From the NCBI GenBank assembly GCA_028709355.1, contig JAQVXF010000058.1:1-6860 (forward strand): 6,860 bases of DNA. Direction: 5' to 3'. This document shows, piece after piece, positions 1 to 5,978 of this stretch; within the stretch, counting starts at the first letter, position 1; each line of letters begins with the position of its first letter. This stretch comes from Syntrophomonas sp. (GTDB lineage: Bacteria > Bacillota > Syntrophomonadia > Syntrophomonadales > Syntrophomonadaceae). The translations under genes and the position numbers were made by a program. Under the pieces are notes generated by a model. It worked only from the letters and a program-made list of their open reading frames with translations, did no database searches and had not been told where the DNA came from.

Positions 1-1
1 G

Positions 2-691
2 GCAGTGTTGATCTGCAAACGATGGAGGGAGCGCTACCATTACCTGCCCGATGCTTTCGTGGTGGAAGGACCCAAAGCTGGTGGTCACCTGGGATTCAAG
101 CCAGAACAACTGACCCAACCGCAATTCGCCCTGGAAAGACTGGTTCCGGAGGTCATCCAGGCTATCCAACCGATCAGCACCCAAAACCAGAAGCACATCC
201 CGGTCATCGCCGCCGGGGGGATTTTTACTGGAGCTGATATTTTCAAATTCATGCAACTGGGGGCCGATGGGGTACAGATGGCCACCCGCTTTGTGACCAC
301 CCACGAATGTGATGCTTCCATCAAATTCAAGCAAGCCTATCTCGACGCCCGGCCAGAGGATATCGTGATAATAAAAAGCCCGGTGGGGATGCCGGGGCGG
401 GCAGTGCGCAACGAATTTATCGAAAATGTGGAAGCGGGAAAGAAGAAACCCTTCAAGTGCCCCTATCACTGCATAACCACCTGTGAATTGGAAAAGAGCC
501 CTTATTGCATCGCCCTGGCCTTGACCAATGCCCAGAAGGGCAATCTGAAACAGGGTCTGGAATTTGCCGGCGAAAATGTCTATCGCTGCACGGAGATCGT
601 GTCGGTCAAGGAGCTCATGAATTCTCTGGTCGAAGAATATGAGGCAGCCTACCAGAAGGCTGAAGAGGAAGGACAGCGGGTTTCAGAATAG
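2..691 (+). CDS. Nitronate monooxygenase / 2-nitropropane dioxygenase-like flavin oxidoreductase, C-terminal part
   Basis: The reading frame is open to the left edge, so the N-terminal FMN-barrel half is missing; family members are about 350 residues and about 229 are visible here. Numbering from the GTG at position 5, the sequence shows EGPKAGGHLG (21-30), a glycine/histidine-rich active-site loop typical of NMO-like TIM barrels. It also shows PVIAAGGI (66-73) and GADGVQMATRF (86-96), which normally hold the FMN phosphate. Known members oxidise alkyl nitronates or act as NAD(P)H-dependent flavin oxidoreductases in the cytoplasm; the true substrate cannot be read from sequence. After the barrel comes a cysteine cluster with spacing C-X3-C-X3-C-X7-C (C152, C156, C160, C168) and then C195. 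I recall a similar tail in clostridial members of this subfamily. FabK-type enoyl-ACP reductase is a related alternative, but the tail and loop favour NMO-like. The gene ends in TAG shortly before a strong terminator and is convergent with prsA. Confidence 0.88.
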   Translation, partial: AVLICKRWRERYHYLPDAFVVEGPKAGGHLGFKPEQLTQPQFALERLVPEVIQAIQPISTQNQKHIPVIAAGGIFTGADIFKFMQLGADGVQMATRFVTTHECDASIKFKQAYLDARPEDIVIIKSPVGMPGRAVRNEFIENVEAGKKKPFKCPYHCITTCELEKSPYCIALALTNAQKGNLKQGLEFAGENVYRCTEIVSVKELMNSLVEEYEAAYQKAEEEGQRVSE

Positions 692-741
692 TCGCCGGCT
701 TTCAAACCTTATGCCGCCAAATTACGTCCACCAACCACTCT

Positions 742-803
742 AAAAAGCAACCGCAGAGCTGGACCCCGTCTTGGACGGAGCCCAGCTCTGCGGTTGCTTT
801 ATT
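742..803. terminator. Strong bidirectional Rho-independent terminator between convergent genes
   Basis: A perfect 19-bp inverted repeat pairs 744-762 with 782-800. The interior folds further through CCGTC (766-770) and GACGG (774-778) with a TTG loop, giving one long, almost continuous hairpin. On the plus strand it is followed by TTTATTTCTT. On the minus strand it is followed by TTTTTA (complement of 742-746). It lies 50 bases after the flavin oxidoreductase stop and about 155 bases beyond the prsA stop, so it can end transcription from both sides. Confidence 0.93.
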
Positions 804-823
804 TCTTCTGCCTGCTTAAGCAC

Positions 824-843
824 CTCAGCTGATTCCAGCTGAG
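824..843. other. Short perfect hairpin in the convergent intergenic region
   Basis: CTCAGCTG (824-831) and CAGCTGAG (836-843) form an 8-bp stem with the tetraloop ATTC. No T-run follows on either strand, so it is not a standard intrinsic terminator. It sits between the strong terminator and the end of prsA and could protect the 3' end of the prsA transcript or be a dispersed palindromic element. The rest of 844-957 is AT-rich and shows no gene. Confidence 0.45.
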
Positions 844-957
844 CCTTGACTCCTCTTCCTACAGAAACTATTAAATCATCGATCTAAACCTAATAAACCT
901 ATATCCGAACCGCTTTAGCCCGATCCAAGATGAATTAGCTGCCCATCACCCGTCCCG

Positions 958-1920
958 TTACTGCTTACGCAAGTCCTTGATATCGGAACTGTTCTTGAGG
1001 TTCTGCATATACGTCTCGAAAGCCGTACTCTTTTGGTCCATCTCCATCTGTTTCATCAGGTCTTGTTTGACTTCCTCGAAGGAGACCTGCGAGGGCTCCA
1101 CCTTTTCCCCGGCTTTAATGATATGGAAGCCGTATTCGCTTTTTACCGGTACGGGGTGGAGTTGTCCCGGCTTAAGGGCCAGGGCGGCTTGCTTGAACTC
1201 GGGTACAAAGCTGGTACTCTCATTGACCAAACCGACATCTCCTCCCCCATCCTTGCTGCCCGGATCGGTAGAGTACTGGGCGGCCAGTCGCGTAAAATCC
1301 TCTCCCTGTTTTAGCTTGGCGATGATATTCTGGGCCAACTCTTCACTATCGACCAGGATGTGGTAGATCTGGACACCGCCCGGATCCTTGAACATCGCCT
1401 GGTTTTCCTGGTAGTAGGTCCGGGCTTGCGCATCGGTCACTGCTACGTCGGTGATGACCTTCTCCATAAGCTTTTCATAGATGATACTGATCTCTATCTG
1501 GTTGCGGATGTCTTCTTCACTGGCCTGCATGGAATCGAGGAACTTCTGGAAGCTGCCCGCTTCCTCGCCCTCCTTGGACTCCTTGAATGGAACCAGGACT
1601 TCATCCACCTCTTCCTTGGTGACCGTAATCCCTTGCTTCTTGGATTCCTGGCGCATCAATTGCTGCATAACCATGTCATCGAAGATGCTGTTCTTCATGT
1701 TGTCGATTAAGTCCTTGTCGGCGGTCTCATCCAAAACGCTGCCCCGCTGTTGCTCATAGTTGTTCTTGATGAGATTGTAATAGCGATCGTACTCGACCTG
1801 AGTTATGGCCTCCCCATTGACGGTGACGATATTTTGAGCCGCCTGTTTTTGGCAACCAGCCACCACCAGCAACAACAGTAAACAGGTCAGGCAAGTTACG
1901 ATTAACGTCTTCTTATTCAT
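958..1920 (-). CDS. prsA: PrsA-like parvulin-type peptidyl-prolyl isomerase lipoprotein (foldase)
   Basis: The protein is an extracytoplasmic chaperone and prolyl isomerase anchored to the outer face of the membrane, where the family helps exported proteins fold. Numbering from the chosen Met, it has a short lysine-rich n-region, a hydrophobic core (about 6-20) and the lipobox V-A-G-C with the lipidated Cys at 23. A SurA/PrsA-type N-terminal helical region follows (about 30-165). The PpiC rotamase domain (about 183-271) shows IYHILV (185-190, His187), the YSTDPGSKDGGGDVG loop (216-230) and YGFHIIK (263-269, His266), the two conserved parvulin histidines. A charged helical tail follows, and the length of 320 residues is normal. 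Two ATGs are adjacent (1923 and 1920). The Shine-Dalgarno GGAGG at 1931-1927 lies 3 bases from the first and 6 from the second, so I choose 1920; the difference is one Met. The gene is monocistronic as far as visible. The family call is firm, but a SurA-like or other PpiC lipoprotein role cannot be excluded. Confidence 0.92.
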   Translation of the reverse strand: MNKKTLIVTCLTCLLLLLVVAGCQKQAAQNIVTVNGEAITQVEYDRYYNLIKNNYEQQRGSVLDETADKDLIDNMKNSIFDDMVMQQLMRQESKKQGITVTKEEVDEVLVPFKESKEGEEAGSFQKFLDSMQASEEDIRNQIEISIIYEKLMEKVITDVAVTDAQARTYYQENQAMFKDPGGVQIYHILVDSEELAQNIIAKLKQGEDFTRLAAQYSTDPGSKDGGGDVGLVNESTSFVPEFKQAALALKPGQLHPVPVKSEYGFHIIKAGEKVEPSQVSFEEVKQDLMKQMEMDQKSTAFETYMQNLKNSSDIKDLRKQ

Positions 1921-1948
1921 CATTGTCCTCCCCCCGAATAATGACTAA

Positions 1949-1980
1949 CCAAGACCAACCCTAATTCAAACGGGTCTTGG
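1949..1980 (-). other. Inverted repeat in prsA 5' leader
   Basis: CCAAGACC (1949-1956) and GGTCTTGG (1973-1980) are perfect 8-bp arms around a 16-base spacer. They lie about 20 bases upstream of the prsA Shine-Dalgarno sequence. It could be an RNA stem in the leader or a dyad operator for a regulator. No T-run follows toward prsA, so it is not a terminator. Confidence 0.4.
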
Positions 1981-2049
1981 CCCCGACATTAGCGACCTGC
2001 GTTGCCCTGGATGGCACTGGTGCTGCTGGCCGGTTGGTACTAGAGTAAC

Positions 2050-2068
2050 AAAAAGCGCTTACCAGCGC
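2050..2068 (-). terminator. Weak terminator-like hairpin downstream of gdh / in prsA leader
   Basis: Read on the minus strand, GCGCT (2068-2064), loop GGTA, AGCGC (2059-2055) is followed directly by TTTTT (2054-2050). A 5-bp stem is short for an efficient terminator. It may be a backup to the stronger hairpin at 2142-2171 or a chance fold. Confidence 0.3.
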
Positions 2069-2141
2069 AACCTGAGCCCATAGGCCTCACTCTGTGGTCG
2101 TCTCCCCCAGGTACATTCCCCTTCCAAATAATTCGGCTCGC

Positions 2142-2171
2142 AAAAAGGAGCTTCCCGCATGGGAAGCTCCT
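2142..2171 (-). terminator. Rho-independent terminator of gdhA
   Basis: AGGAGCTTCCC (2146-2156) and GGGAAGCTCCT (2161-2171) form a perfect 11-bp stem with a four-base loop. On the minus strand it ends in TTTTT (2146-2142). It lies 67 bases beyond the glutamate dehydrogenase stop codon and separates gdh from prsA, which is transcribed in the same direction. Confidence 0.92.
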
Positions 2172-2238
2172 CAGAAGATATTCAGCAAAGCCAGTTGAGC
2201 CAGCAGCGCAATGCTAAAGCAAACCGCAATGCCGGATC

Positions 2239-3567
2239 TTAAACTGCCCCTTGGCAAGTCATGGCGTCAGCCACCTTCAGGAAACCAGCGATATTGGCCC
2301 CAGCTACCAGATTGTCACCAAATCCATATTCCTGGGCGGCGGCACTCGATTTCTGGTAGATGTTGACCATGATATCCTTTAGCTTGGCATCCACCTCTTC
2401 AAAGCTCCAGGAATATCTCATGCTGTTCTGGGACATCTCCAGGGCTGATACCGCTACCCCGCCTGCATTGGCGGCTTTGGCGGGGGCAAACAGAACACCG
2501 TGGTCCTGGAATAGCTTGACCGCCTCCGGAGTGCAGGGCATGTTGGCCCCTTCCCCCACCGCAATACAACCATTGGCCACCAGAATCTTGGCTGCGGCTT
2601 CGTCCAGTTCGTTTTGGGTGGCACAAGGCAGAGCAATATCACAAGGCACGGTCCAAATACCATCACCCGGGAAATATTCCGCCCCGCATTCGCCTGCATA
2701 ATCACTGCATCTCTTGCGCTCCACTTCTTTGATGCGCTTGACTATATCCAGATCAATACCCCGGCGGTCGACCACGTAACCATTGGAATCACTGATGGTG
2801 ATAACCTGGGCCCCAAGTTCCATAGCCTTTTGGGCGGCATAGATGGCCACATTGCCGGAACCGGAGATCGCTACCGTCTTGCCTGCCAGAGATTGCCCCT
2901 TGGCCTTCAGCATCTCTTCGACGAAATATACCAGCCCGTAGCCAGTGGCTTCGGTCCGGGCCAGGCTGCCGCCCCAGTTCAGGCCCTTGCCGGTCAGCAC
3001 CCCTTCATACAGGTTGCGGATGCGCTTGTATTGTCCATACAGGTAACCTATCTCTCGACCGCCGACACCGATATCTCCGGCAGGAACGTCGGTATCCGCT
3101 CCTATGTGCCGGTACAGCTCGGTCATAAAGCTCTGGCAAAATTTCATAATCTCATTGTCTGATTTCCCCTTGGGATCGAAATCGCTGCCCCCTTTGCCTC
3201 CCCCGATCGGCAGGCCAGTCAGCGAATTCTTGAAGATCTGCTCAAACCCAAGGAATTTGATGATGGAGAGGTTCACTGAAGGATGAAGGCGCAAGCCGCC
3301 TTTATAAGGGCCGATGGCGCTGTTGAATTGAACCCGGAAACCCCGGTTGACCTGCACCCGGCCATTATCATCCAGCCATGGGACGCGGAAGATTATCTGC
3401 CGCTCCGGCTCGACGATCCGCTCCAGGACTCCCGCCCGGCCGAATTCGGGATGTCTTTCCACAACAGGCTCCAATGATTCCAGGACTTCTTTCACCGCCT
3501 GCAGGAATTCGGGTTCGTGAGGATTTCTTTGCATGACCTTCTCTAGCACCGCGCTGGTATATGACAT
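2239..3567 (-). CDS. gdhA: Glutamate dehydrogenase, hexameric type, probably NADP-dependent
   Basis: This cytoplasmic enzyme interconverts glutamate and 2-oxoglutarate plus ammonium using NAD(P)(H). The 442-residue length fits the bacterial ~450-residue hexameric class. Visible catalytic residues are Lys89 in GPYKGGLR, Lys113 in IFKN, Lys125 in GLPIGGGKGGSDFDPKGK and Asp165 in VPAGDIGVGGREIG; these positions match the Clostridium symbiosum numbering as I remember it. The Rossmann motif is SGSGNVA (235-241). The segment after strand beta-B reads TISDSNGYVVD (257-267); an Asp-Ser at this point resembles NADP-type enzymes such as E. coli GdhA, so NADP preference is inferred. AANAGGVAVSALEMSQNS (365-382) is the conserved C-terminal glutamate-site segment. 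I chose the ATG at 3567 because AAGGGGG (centred near 3578) lies 8 bases upstream. A longer in-frame TTG start at 3621 would add 18 unfamily-like residues and lies at or before the predicted transcription start. The gene has its own promoter and terminator and is thus probably a single-gene unit. Confidence 0.97.
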   Translation of the reverse strand: MSYTSAVLEKVMQRNPHEPEFLQAVKEVLESLEPVVERHPEFGRAGVLERIVEPERQIIFRVPWLDDNGRVQVNRGFRVQFNSAIGPYKGGLRLHPSVNLSIIKFLGFEQIFKNSLTGLPIGGGKGGSDFDPKGKSDNEIMKFCQSFMTELYRHIGADTDVPAGDIGVGGREIGYLYGQYKRIRNLYEGVLTGKGLNWGGSLARTEATGYGLVYFVEEMLKAKGQSLAGKTVAISGSGNVAIYAAQKAMELGAQVITISDSNGYVVDRRGIDLDIVKRIKEVERKRCSDYAGECGAEYFPGDGIWTVPCDIALPCATQNELDEAAAKILVANGCIAVGEGANMPCTPEAVKLFQDHGVLFAPAKAANAGGVAVSALEMSQNSMRYSWSFEEVDAKLKDIMVNIYQKSSAAAQEYGFGDNLVAGANIAGFLKVADAMTCQGAV

Positions 3568-3623
3568 TTTCGTTTCCCCCTTCGGAAATTGTCGAACATA
3601 ACGTGAACATCCACCTATCAAAG

Positions 3624-3651
3624 ATTATAGATACTTAAATATCTATGTAAA
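3624..3651 (-). promoter_or_regulatory. Sigma-A-type promoter of gdhA
   Basis: On the minus strand, TTTACA (3651-3646) matches the -35 consensus at 5 of 6 positions. After a 16-base spacer comes a perfect TATAAT (3629-3624). Transcription should start near 3617, giving a leader of about 50 bases before the ATG at 3567. The surrounding sequence is AT-rich. Confidence 0.8.
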
Positions 3652-3656
3652 TAGAT
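3627..3656. promoter_or_regulatory. Cluster of three ATAGAT half-sites over the gdhA promoter (candidate operator)
   Basis: ATAGATA (3627-3633) and TATCTAT (3640-3646) are a perfect 7-bp inverted repeat around CTTAAA. A third arm, ATAGAT (3651-3656), pairs with ATCTAT (3641-3646) across a 4-base gap. The arms cover the spacer and touch both the -10 and -35 boxes, the usual place for a repressor site. The cognate regulator is not in the window and I do not recognise the motif. AT-rich promoters produce such dyads by chance more often than other DNA, so function is inferred. Confidence 0.5.
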
Positions 3657-3756
3657 TTTGCTCAGATATGCTGTATACATGACCGGCGGGGGTTTCAGCT
3701 GTCTGGCCCGGCTGATAAGGCTTGGCCAACGGGTCAGGCGCTAACCAGGCTAGGGA

Positions 3757-4101
3757 CTAAAGAGTAAAGTCGCTTTCCAGCCCCTTCTGGATTATCTGCT
3801 GGATGTCGGAGAACAACTGGATAAAAGCAGCTTCGGCTTCAAACACTGCCGCGATCAGCTTGTTGCGGTTGAGCTTGGCATACTCCAGAGCCACCTGTTG
3901 CACCTGTTGATCGGCCACCGGCTGGCCCAACATCTCAGCCTGGTTGACTTCCATCTGCAGGTTGCGGAACAGGTTGAGTCTCTGCTTGGCCTCCGGATCA
4001 GAATCCAGTTTACGCTGGGCTTCAACCAAGTTTTGGTAGGCTTCGTTGGCTTTGAGTGCCCTTACCAATTCATGGGCCTTATCATACGGATTTTCGTTCA
4101 T
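3757..4101 (-). CDS. YlbF-family protein (Com_YlbF / DUF964)
   Basis: A small, mainly helical protein of 114 residues, normal for this family. It opens with NPYDKAHELVRALKANEAY (4-22), the family's typical N-terminal helix. KLDSDPEAKQRLNLFRNLQ (31-49) follows, then a long second helical pair with coiled-coil character to about residue 105. Relatives include Bacillus YlbF, YmcA and YheA. YlbF and YmcA work with YaaT to influence RNase Y-dependent RNA maturation, competence and sporulation. This protein has no cysteine, so it cannot supply cysteine ligands to the iron-sulphur centres reported for the YlbF/YmcA/YaaT complex and may be nearer to YheA-like paralogues. The start is well supported: GGGGAGG (4116-4110) lies 8 bases before the ATG. 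It begins 19 bases after the antiporter stop, so it is the last gene of that operon. No clear terminator follows, so some read-through into gdh is possible. Confidence 0.87.
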   Translation of the reverse strand: MNENPYDKAHELVRALKANEAYQNLVEAQRKLDSDPEAKQRLNLFRNLQMEVNQAEMLGQPVADQQVQQVALEYAKLNRNKLIAAVFEAEAAFIQLFSDIQQIIQKGLESDFTL

Positions 4102-4120
4102 ATTCGCTACCTCCCCATAT

Positions 4121-5134
4121 TTAACCGCTGATGATCCCTGTAAATACTGCTGTCAGAAACAAGGCATAGAATCCTCCGCACACCAGCAGAGTCAAGGCTG
4201 ACATCCTCTTGTGACGCAGGAGATAAACAAGCAGCAGGGCCGATGCTGCCAAAGCCAATAAAGCCGAAGCCAGGGCCCCGGTATTGAGTTGCCAATCGGT
4301 CAGGACTATTCCCAGGGCCGGGATGAGTGAACTCTGGAATACCATGGCGCCGGTGATGTTGCCTAGGGCCAGGCCATCCTTTTCCCGGGATATCCAAATC
4401 ACACTGTTGAATTTCTCCGGCAGTTCGGTTGCTATCGGAGTTATTATCAGAGCCAGGACGAAGGCGGGGACACTGTAGGCAGCGGCCACCGCTGTTATGG
4501 AATCGACGAAAAAGTTGGCGCCGACTATTATGCAAAGCAAGGCCAGAAACACCTGTATGCCTACCCGGCCGGTCGCCGGGACCTCAGCCTGGCGGTCGAA
4601 ATAACAGGGCGGGATACTACTCTCCGCTTCTATATCCCTTTCCTGGGTAAGCATCAAATGCACGTACCAGATATAGGCGAGTATCAGTACCATGGCTATC
4701 ACCATCTGCCAGATGCGGTGCTCGACCGGAATCAGACCAGCCAGGATGGCAAGGGTATATATTATAAGGAAGAAGGTCAGATCCCGTCTCATGCTGGAAT
4801 AGTCACAATGGACCTGGGTGCCGGTCACGCGCCGGCGCCTGAACACGAATACCGCCACCCCGGTAACGAACATGGCTAGAGTAGAGAGCATCAGCGGGGC
4901 ACCTAAGATAGCGCCGATTCCTATATCATGCCCGGCGCCGTTATGGCTGAACACTATGGCGATAATAGGGATGATTGTCTCCGGTAAGGCTGTCCCCACC
5001 GCGGCCAGAACGCTCCCTACCGCCCCCTCGGACAGGTTGAAGAGCTTGCCCAACCATTCGACACCGTTTACAAACAACTCAGCTCCGATAAGGATAATCC
5101 CTAAACTAATTACCAATAATACGATGTCATTCAT
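4121..5134 (-). CDS. CaCA-family cation antiporter (sodium/calcium exchanger-like membrane protein)
   Basis: An integral membrane protein of 337 residues with about ten hydrophobic segments (near 3-23, 37-61, 71-98, 119-135, 141-161, 192-215, 219-237, 256-278, 284-305 and 312-334). A charged loop (about 162-191) splits it into two halves. Each half carries an alpha-repeat: SVLAAVGTALPETIIPI (41-57, Glu52) and LIITPIATELPEKFNSV (229-245, Glu240). The two PE glutamates are the expected ion-binding residues of the Ca2+/cation antiporter superfamily. The second parts read IGIGAILGAP (71-80) and LGNITGAMVF (257-266), where most exchangers have a G-S-N signature, so the transported ions are uncertain. 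AAAGGAG (5154-5148) is the only visible Shine-Dalgarno sequence; its 13-base spacing to the ATG is long, but no other in-frame start lies nearer. The gene begins 22 bases after the PHP phosphatase stop and belongs to the same operon. The superfamily call is strong, the substrate is not known. Confidence 0.88.
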   Translation of the reverse strand: MNDIVLLVISLGIILIGAELFVNGVEWLGKLFNLSEGAVGSVLAAVGTALPETIIPIIAIVFSHNGAGHDIGIGAILGAPLMLSTLAMFVTGVAVFVFRRRRVTGTQVHCDYSSMRRDLTFFLIIYTLAILAGLIPVEHRIWQMVIAMVLILAYIWYVHLMLTQERDIEAESSIPPCYFDRQAEVPATGRVGIQVFLALLCIIVGANFFVDSITAVAAAYSVPAFVLALIITPIATELPEKFNSVIWISREKDGLALGNITGAMVFQSSLIPALGIVLTDWQLNTGALASALLALAASALLLVYLLRHKRMSALTLLVCGGFYALFLTAVFTGIISG

Positions 5135-5156
5135 TACAAACCAGAAACTCCTTTGG

Positions 5157-5927
5157 TCAATATTCCAGGGGCACCACGGTCATCAACCGGCGGTCAAAGG
5201 TAACACAACGCTGATAGCCGGCCCGGCGGGCGCAGCTATATGCTTCTACCAAACCCTCTCCCACCTGTTCGGGCCGATGGGCATCTGATCCCAAGGTGAT
5301 GGGGATATCATACGCATACATTCGCTCCACGATATCTCGGCTGGGGTATAGCTCTTCCACCGGTTTGCGCAATCCGCCGCCGTTGATCTCCACTGCCAGG
5401 CGATGCGCTTTGATACTCTTCAACACCGGGTCCAGATAATGCAGTGCCGATCTGCGGCGGGGTCGATGTCCCCATACCTTGACCAGGTCAATATGGCCTA
5501 CTATATCGCAGCATCCTGCCGCTGCTAATTGCATGAGGATATCGGCGTAGCTGGCATAGATTTCATCTACATCCCGATGCTGGTAACCCTCTTGGTAGTC
5601 GGGGTGGTCGAATCCCCAGCCATCGATGAAATGGACCGACCCGATGATATAATCATAGTCGGCAGTGTCCAGGTATGGCTGCAGAGATTTCTCCCGGCCG
5701 GGGCCAAAATCCCACTCCAGTCCCAGTTTCAACCTTACATAATGGCGACTGGCAGCCTTAAGGCGCTGAAACAGTTCCAGATCAACTAAATGCATGAACT
5801 CGTCATGCTCGCAGAATCCGATCTCGTCGATGCCACTCTCTTGGGCCTGTTGCAAATATAGCTCCACCCACTCCTGGGTATAGTCGTATTCCCCATGGGC
5901 GACCGCATGTACATGATAATCAAGCAA
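5157..5927 (-). CDS. PHP-domain phosphoesterase, histidinol-phosphatase (HisJ/HisK)-like
   Basis: A cytoplasmic metal-dependent phosphatase of 256 residues, the usual size for the histidinol-phosphatase family. Numbering from the TTG start, all PHP metal-site motifs are present in order: DYHVH (3-7), FCEHDE (38-43), GLEWDFG (69-75), GSVHF (96-100), GHIDLVKVWGH (144-154) and GSDAH (213-217). Histidinol-phosphate is the family's best-known substrate, but no his gene is visible here and PHP proteins act on varied phosphoesters, so the substrate stays open. Start choice: GGAGG (5939-5935) lies 7 bases before TTG at 5927, placing DYHVH at the N-terminus as is normal. A longer in-frame GTG at 6014 would add 29 residues, has no Shine-Dalgarno sequence and would begin upstream of the promoter at 5950-5978. 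This is the first gene of an operon with the CaCA antiporter and the YlbF-family gene. Confidence 0.9.
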   Translation of the reverse strand: MLDYHVHAVAHGEYDYTQEWVELYLQQAQESGIDEIGFCEHDEFMHLVDLELFQRLKAASRHYVRLKLGLEWDFGPGREKSLQPYLDTADYDYIIGSVHFIDGWGFDHPDYQEGYQHRDVDEIYASYADILMQLAAAGCCDIVGHIDLVKVWGHRPRRRSALHYLDPVLKSIKAHRLAVEINGGGLRKPVEELYPSRDIVERMYAYDIPITLGSDAHRPEQVGEGLVEAYSCARRAGYQRCVTFDRRLMTVVPLEY

Positions 5928-5939
5928 TGTCCTGCCTCC
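5925..5939 (-). promoter_or_regulatory. Ribosome-binding site fixing a TTG start for the PHP gene
   Basis: GGGAGG, with GGAGG at 5939-5935, is followed by a 7-base spacer and TTG (5927-5925). No ATG or GTG in this frame lies near it. This decides the start of the phosphatase 87 bases downstream of the first in-frame start codon. Confidence 0.8.
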
Positions 5940-5949
5940 CGCTCCCAGT

Positions 5950-5978
5950 ATAATATTTAAACACTCCCGACCTGTGAA
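5950..5978 (-). promoter_or_regulatory. Sigma-A-type promoter of the PHP-antiporter-ylbF operon
   Basis: On the minus strand, TTCACA (5978-5973; 5 of 6 consensus) is followed by a 17-base spacer and TATTAT (5955-5950; 5 of 6). Transcription should start near 5943, giving a leader of only about 16 bases before the TTG start. The three downstream genes are separated by about 20 bases each and show no other promoter. Confidence 0.72.

Larger units (their letters stand above)
1921..2141 (-). other. prsA upstream region (leader), no gene seen
   Basis: Between prsA and the gdh terminator there is no credible coding region on either strand. It holds the prsA ribosome-binding site (1927-1931), an inverted repeat (1949-1980) and a small T-run-tailed hairpin (2050-2068). 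The best promoter candidate on the minus strand is TTGCGC (2070-2065), 17 bases, then TACTCT (2047-2042) preceded by TG at -15/-14. That is weak at -35 and -10 and overlaps the small hairpin, so I do not call it separately. No recognised riboswitch consensus was seen. Confidence 0.5.

Noticed and set aside
977..1710. Plus-strand open frames opposite prsA
   Set aside because: They are antisense to a well-supported gene and their translations show no domain or plausible ribosome-binding context.
2614..3162. Plus-strand frame of 182 codons opposite gdhA
   Set aside because: It is antisense to a highly conserved enzyme; the open frame follows from codon bias of the real gene.
3568..3621. In-frame TTG start at 3621 that would extend GdhA by 18 residues
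   Set aside because: It lies at or upstream of the expected transcription start (about 3617), has no Shine-Dalgarno sequence, and ATG 3567 has one at 8 bases.
3658..3756. Possible terminator between the YlbF-family gene and gdhA
   Set aside because: Only short imperfect GC-rich pairings such as TGGCC/GGCCA exist, without a T-run; not enough to call.
4107..4535. Minus-strand open frame of 142 codons overlapping the antiporter's C-terminal half
   Set aside because: It is a shadow of the antiporter in another frame: low-complexity Arg/Gly/Pro-rich translation, no family resemblance, and the membrane protein explains the region.
5949..5954. TATAAT on the plus strand near the PHP start
   Set aside because: It would drive transcription antisense to the RACo-like gene with no plus-strand gene there and no good -35 at proper spacing; the minus-strand promoter over the same bases fits the genes.
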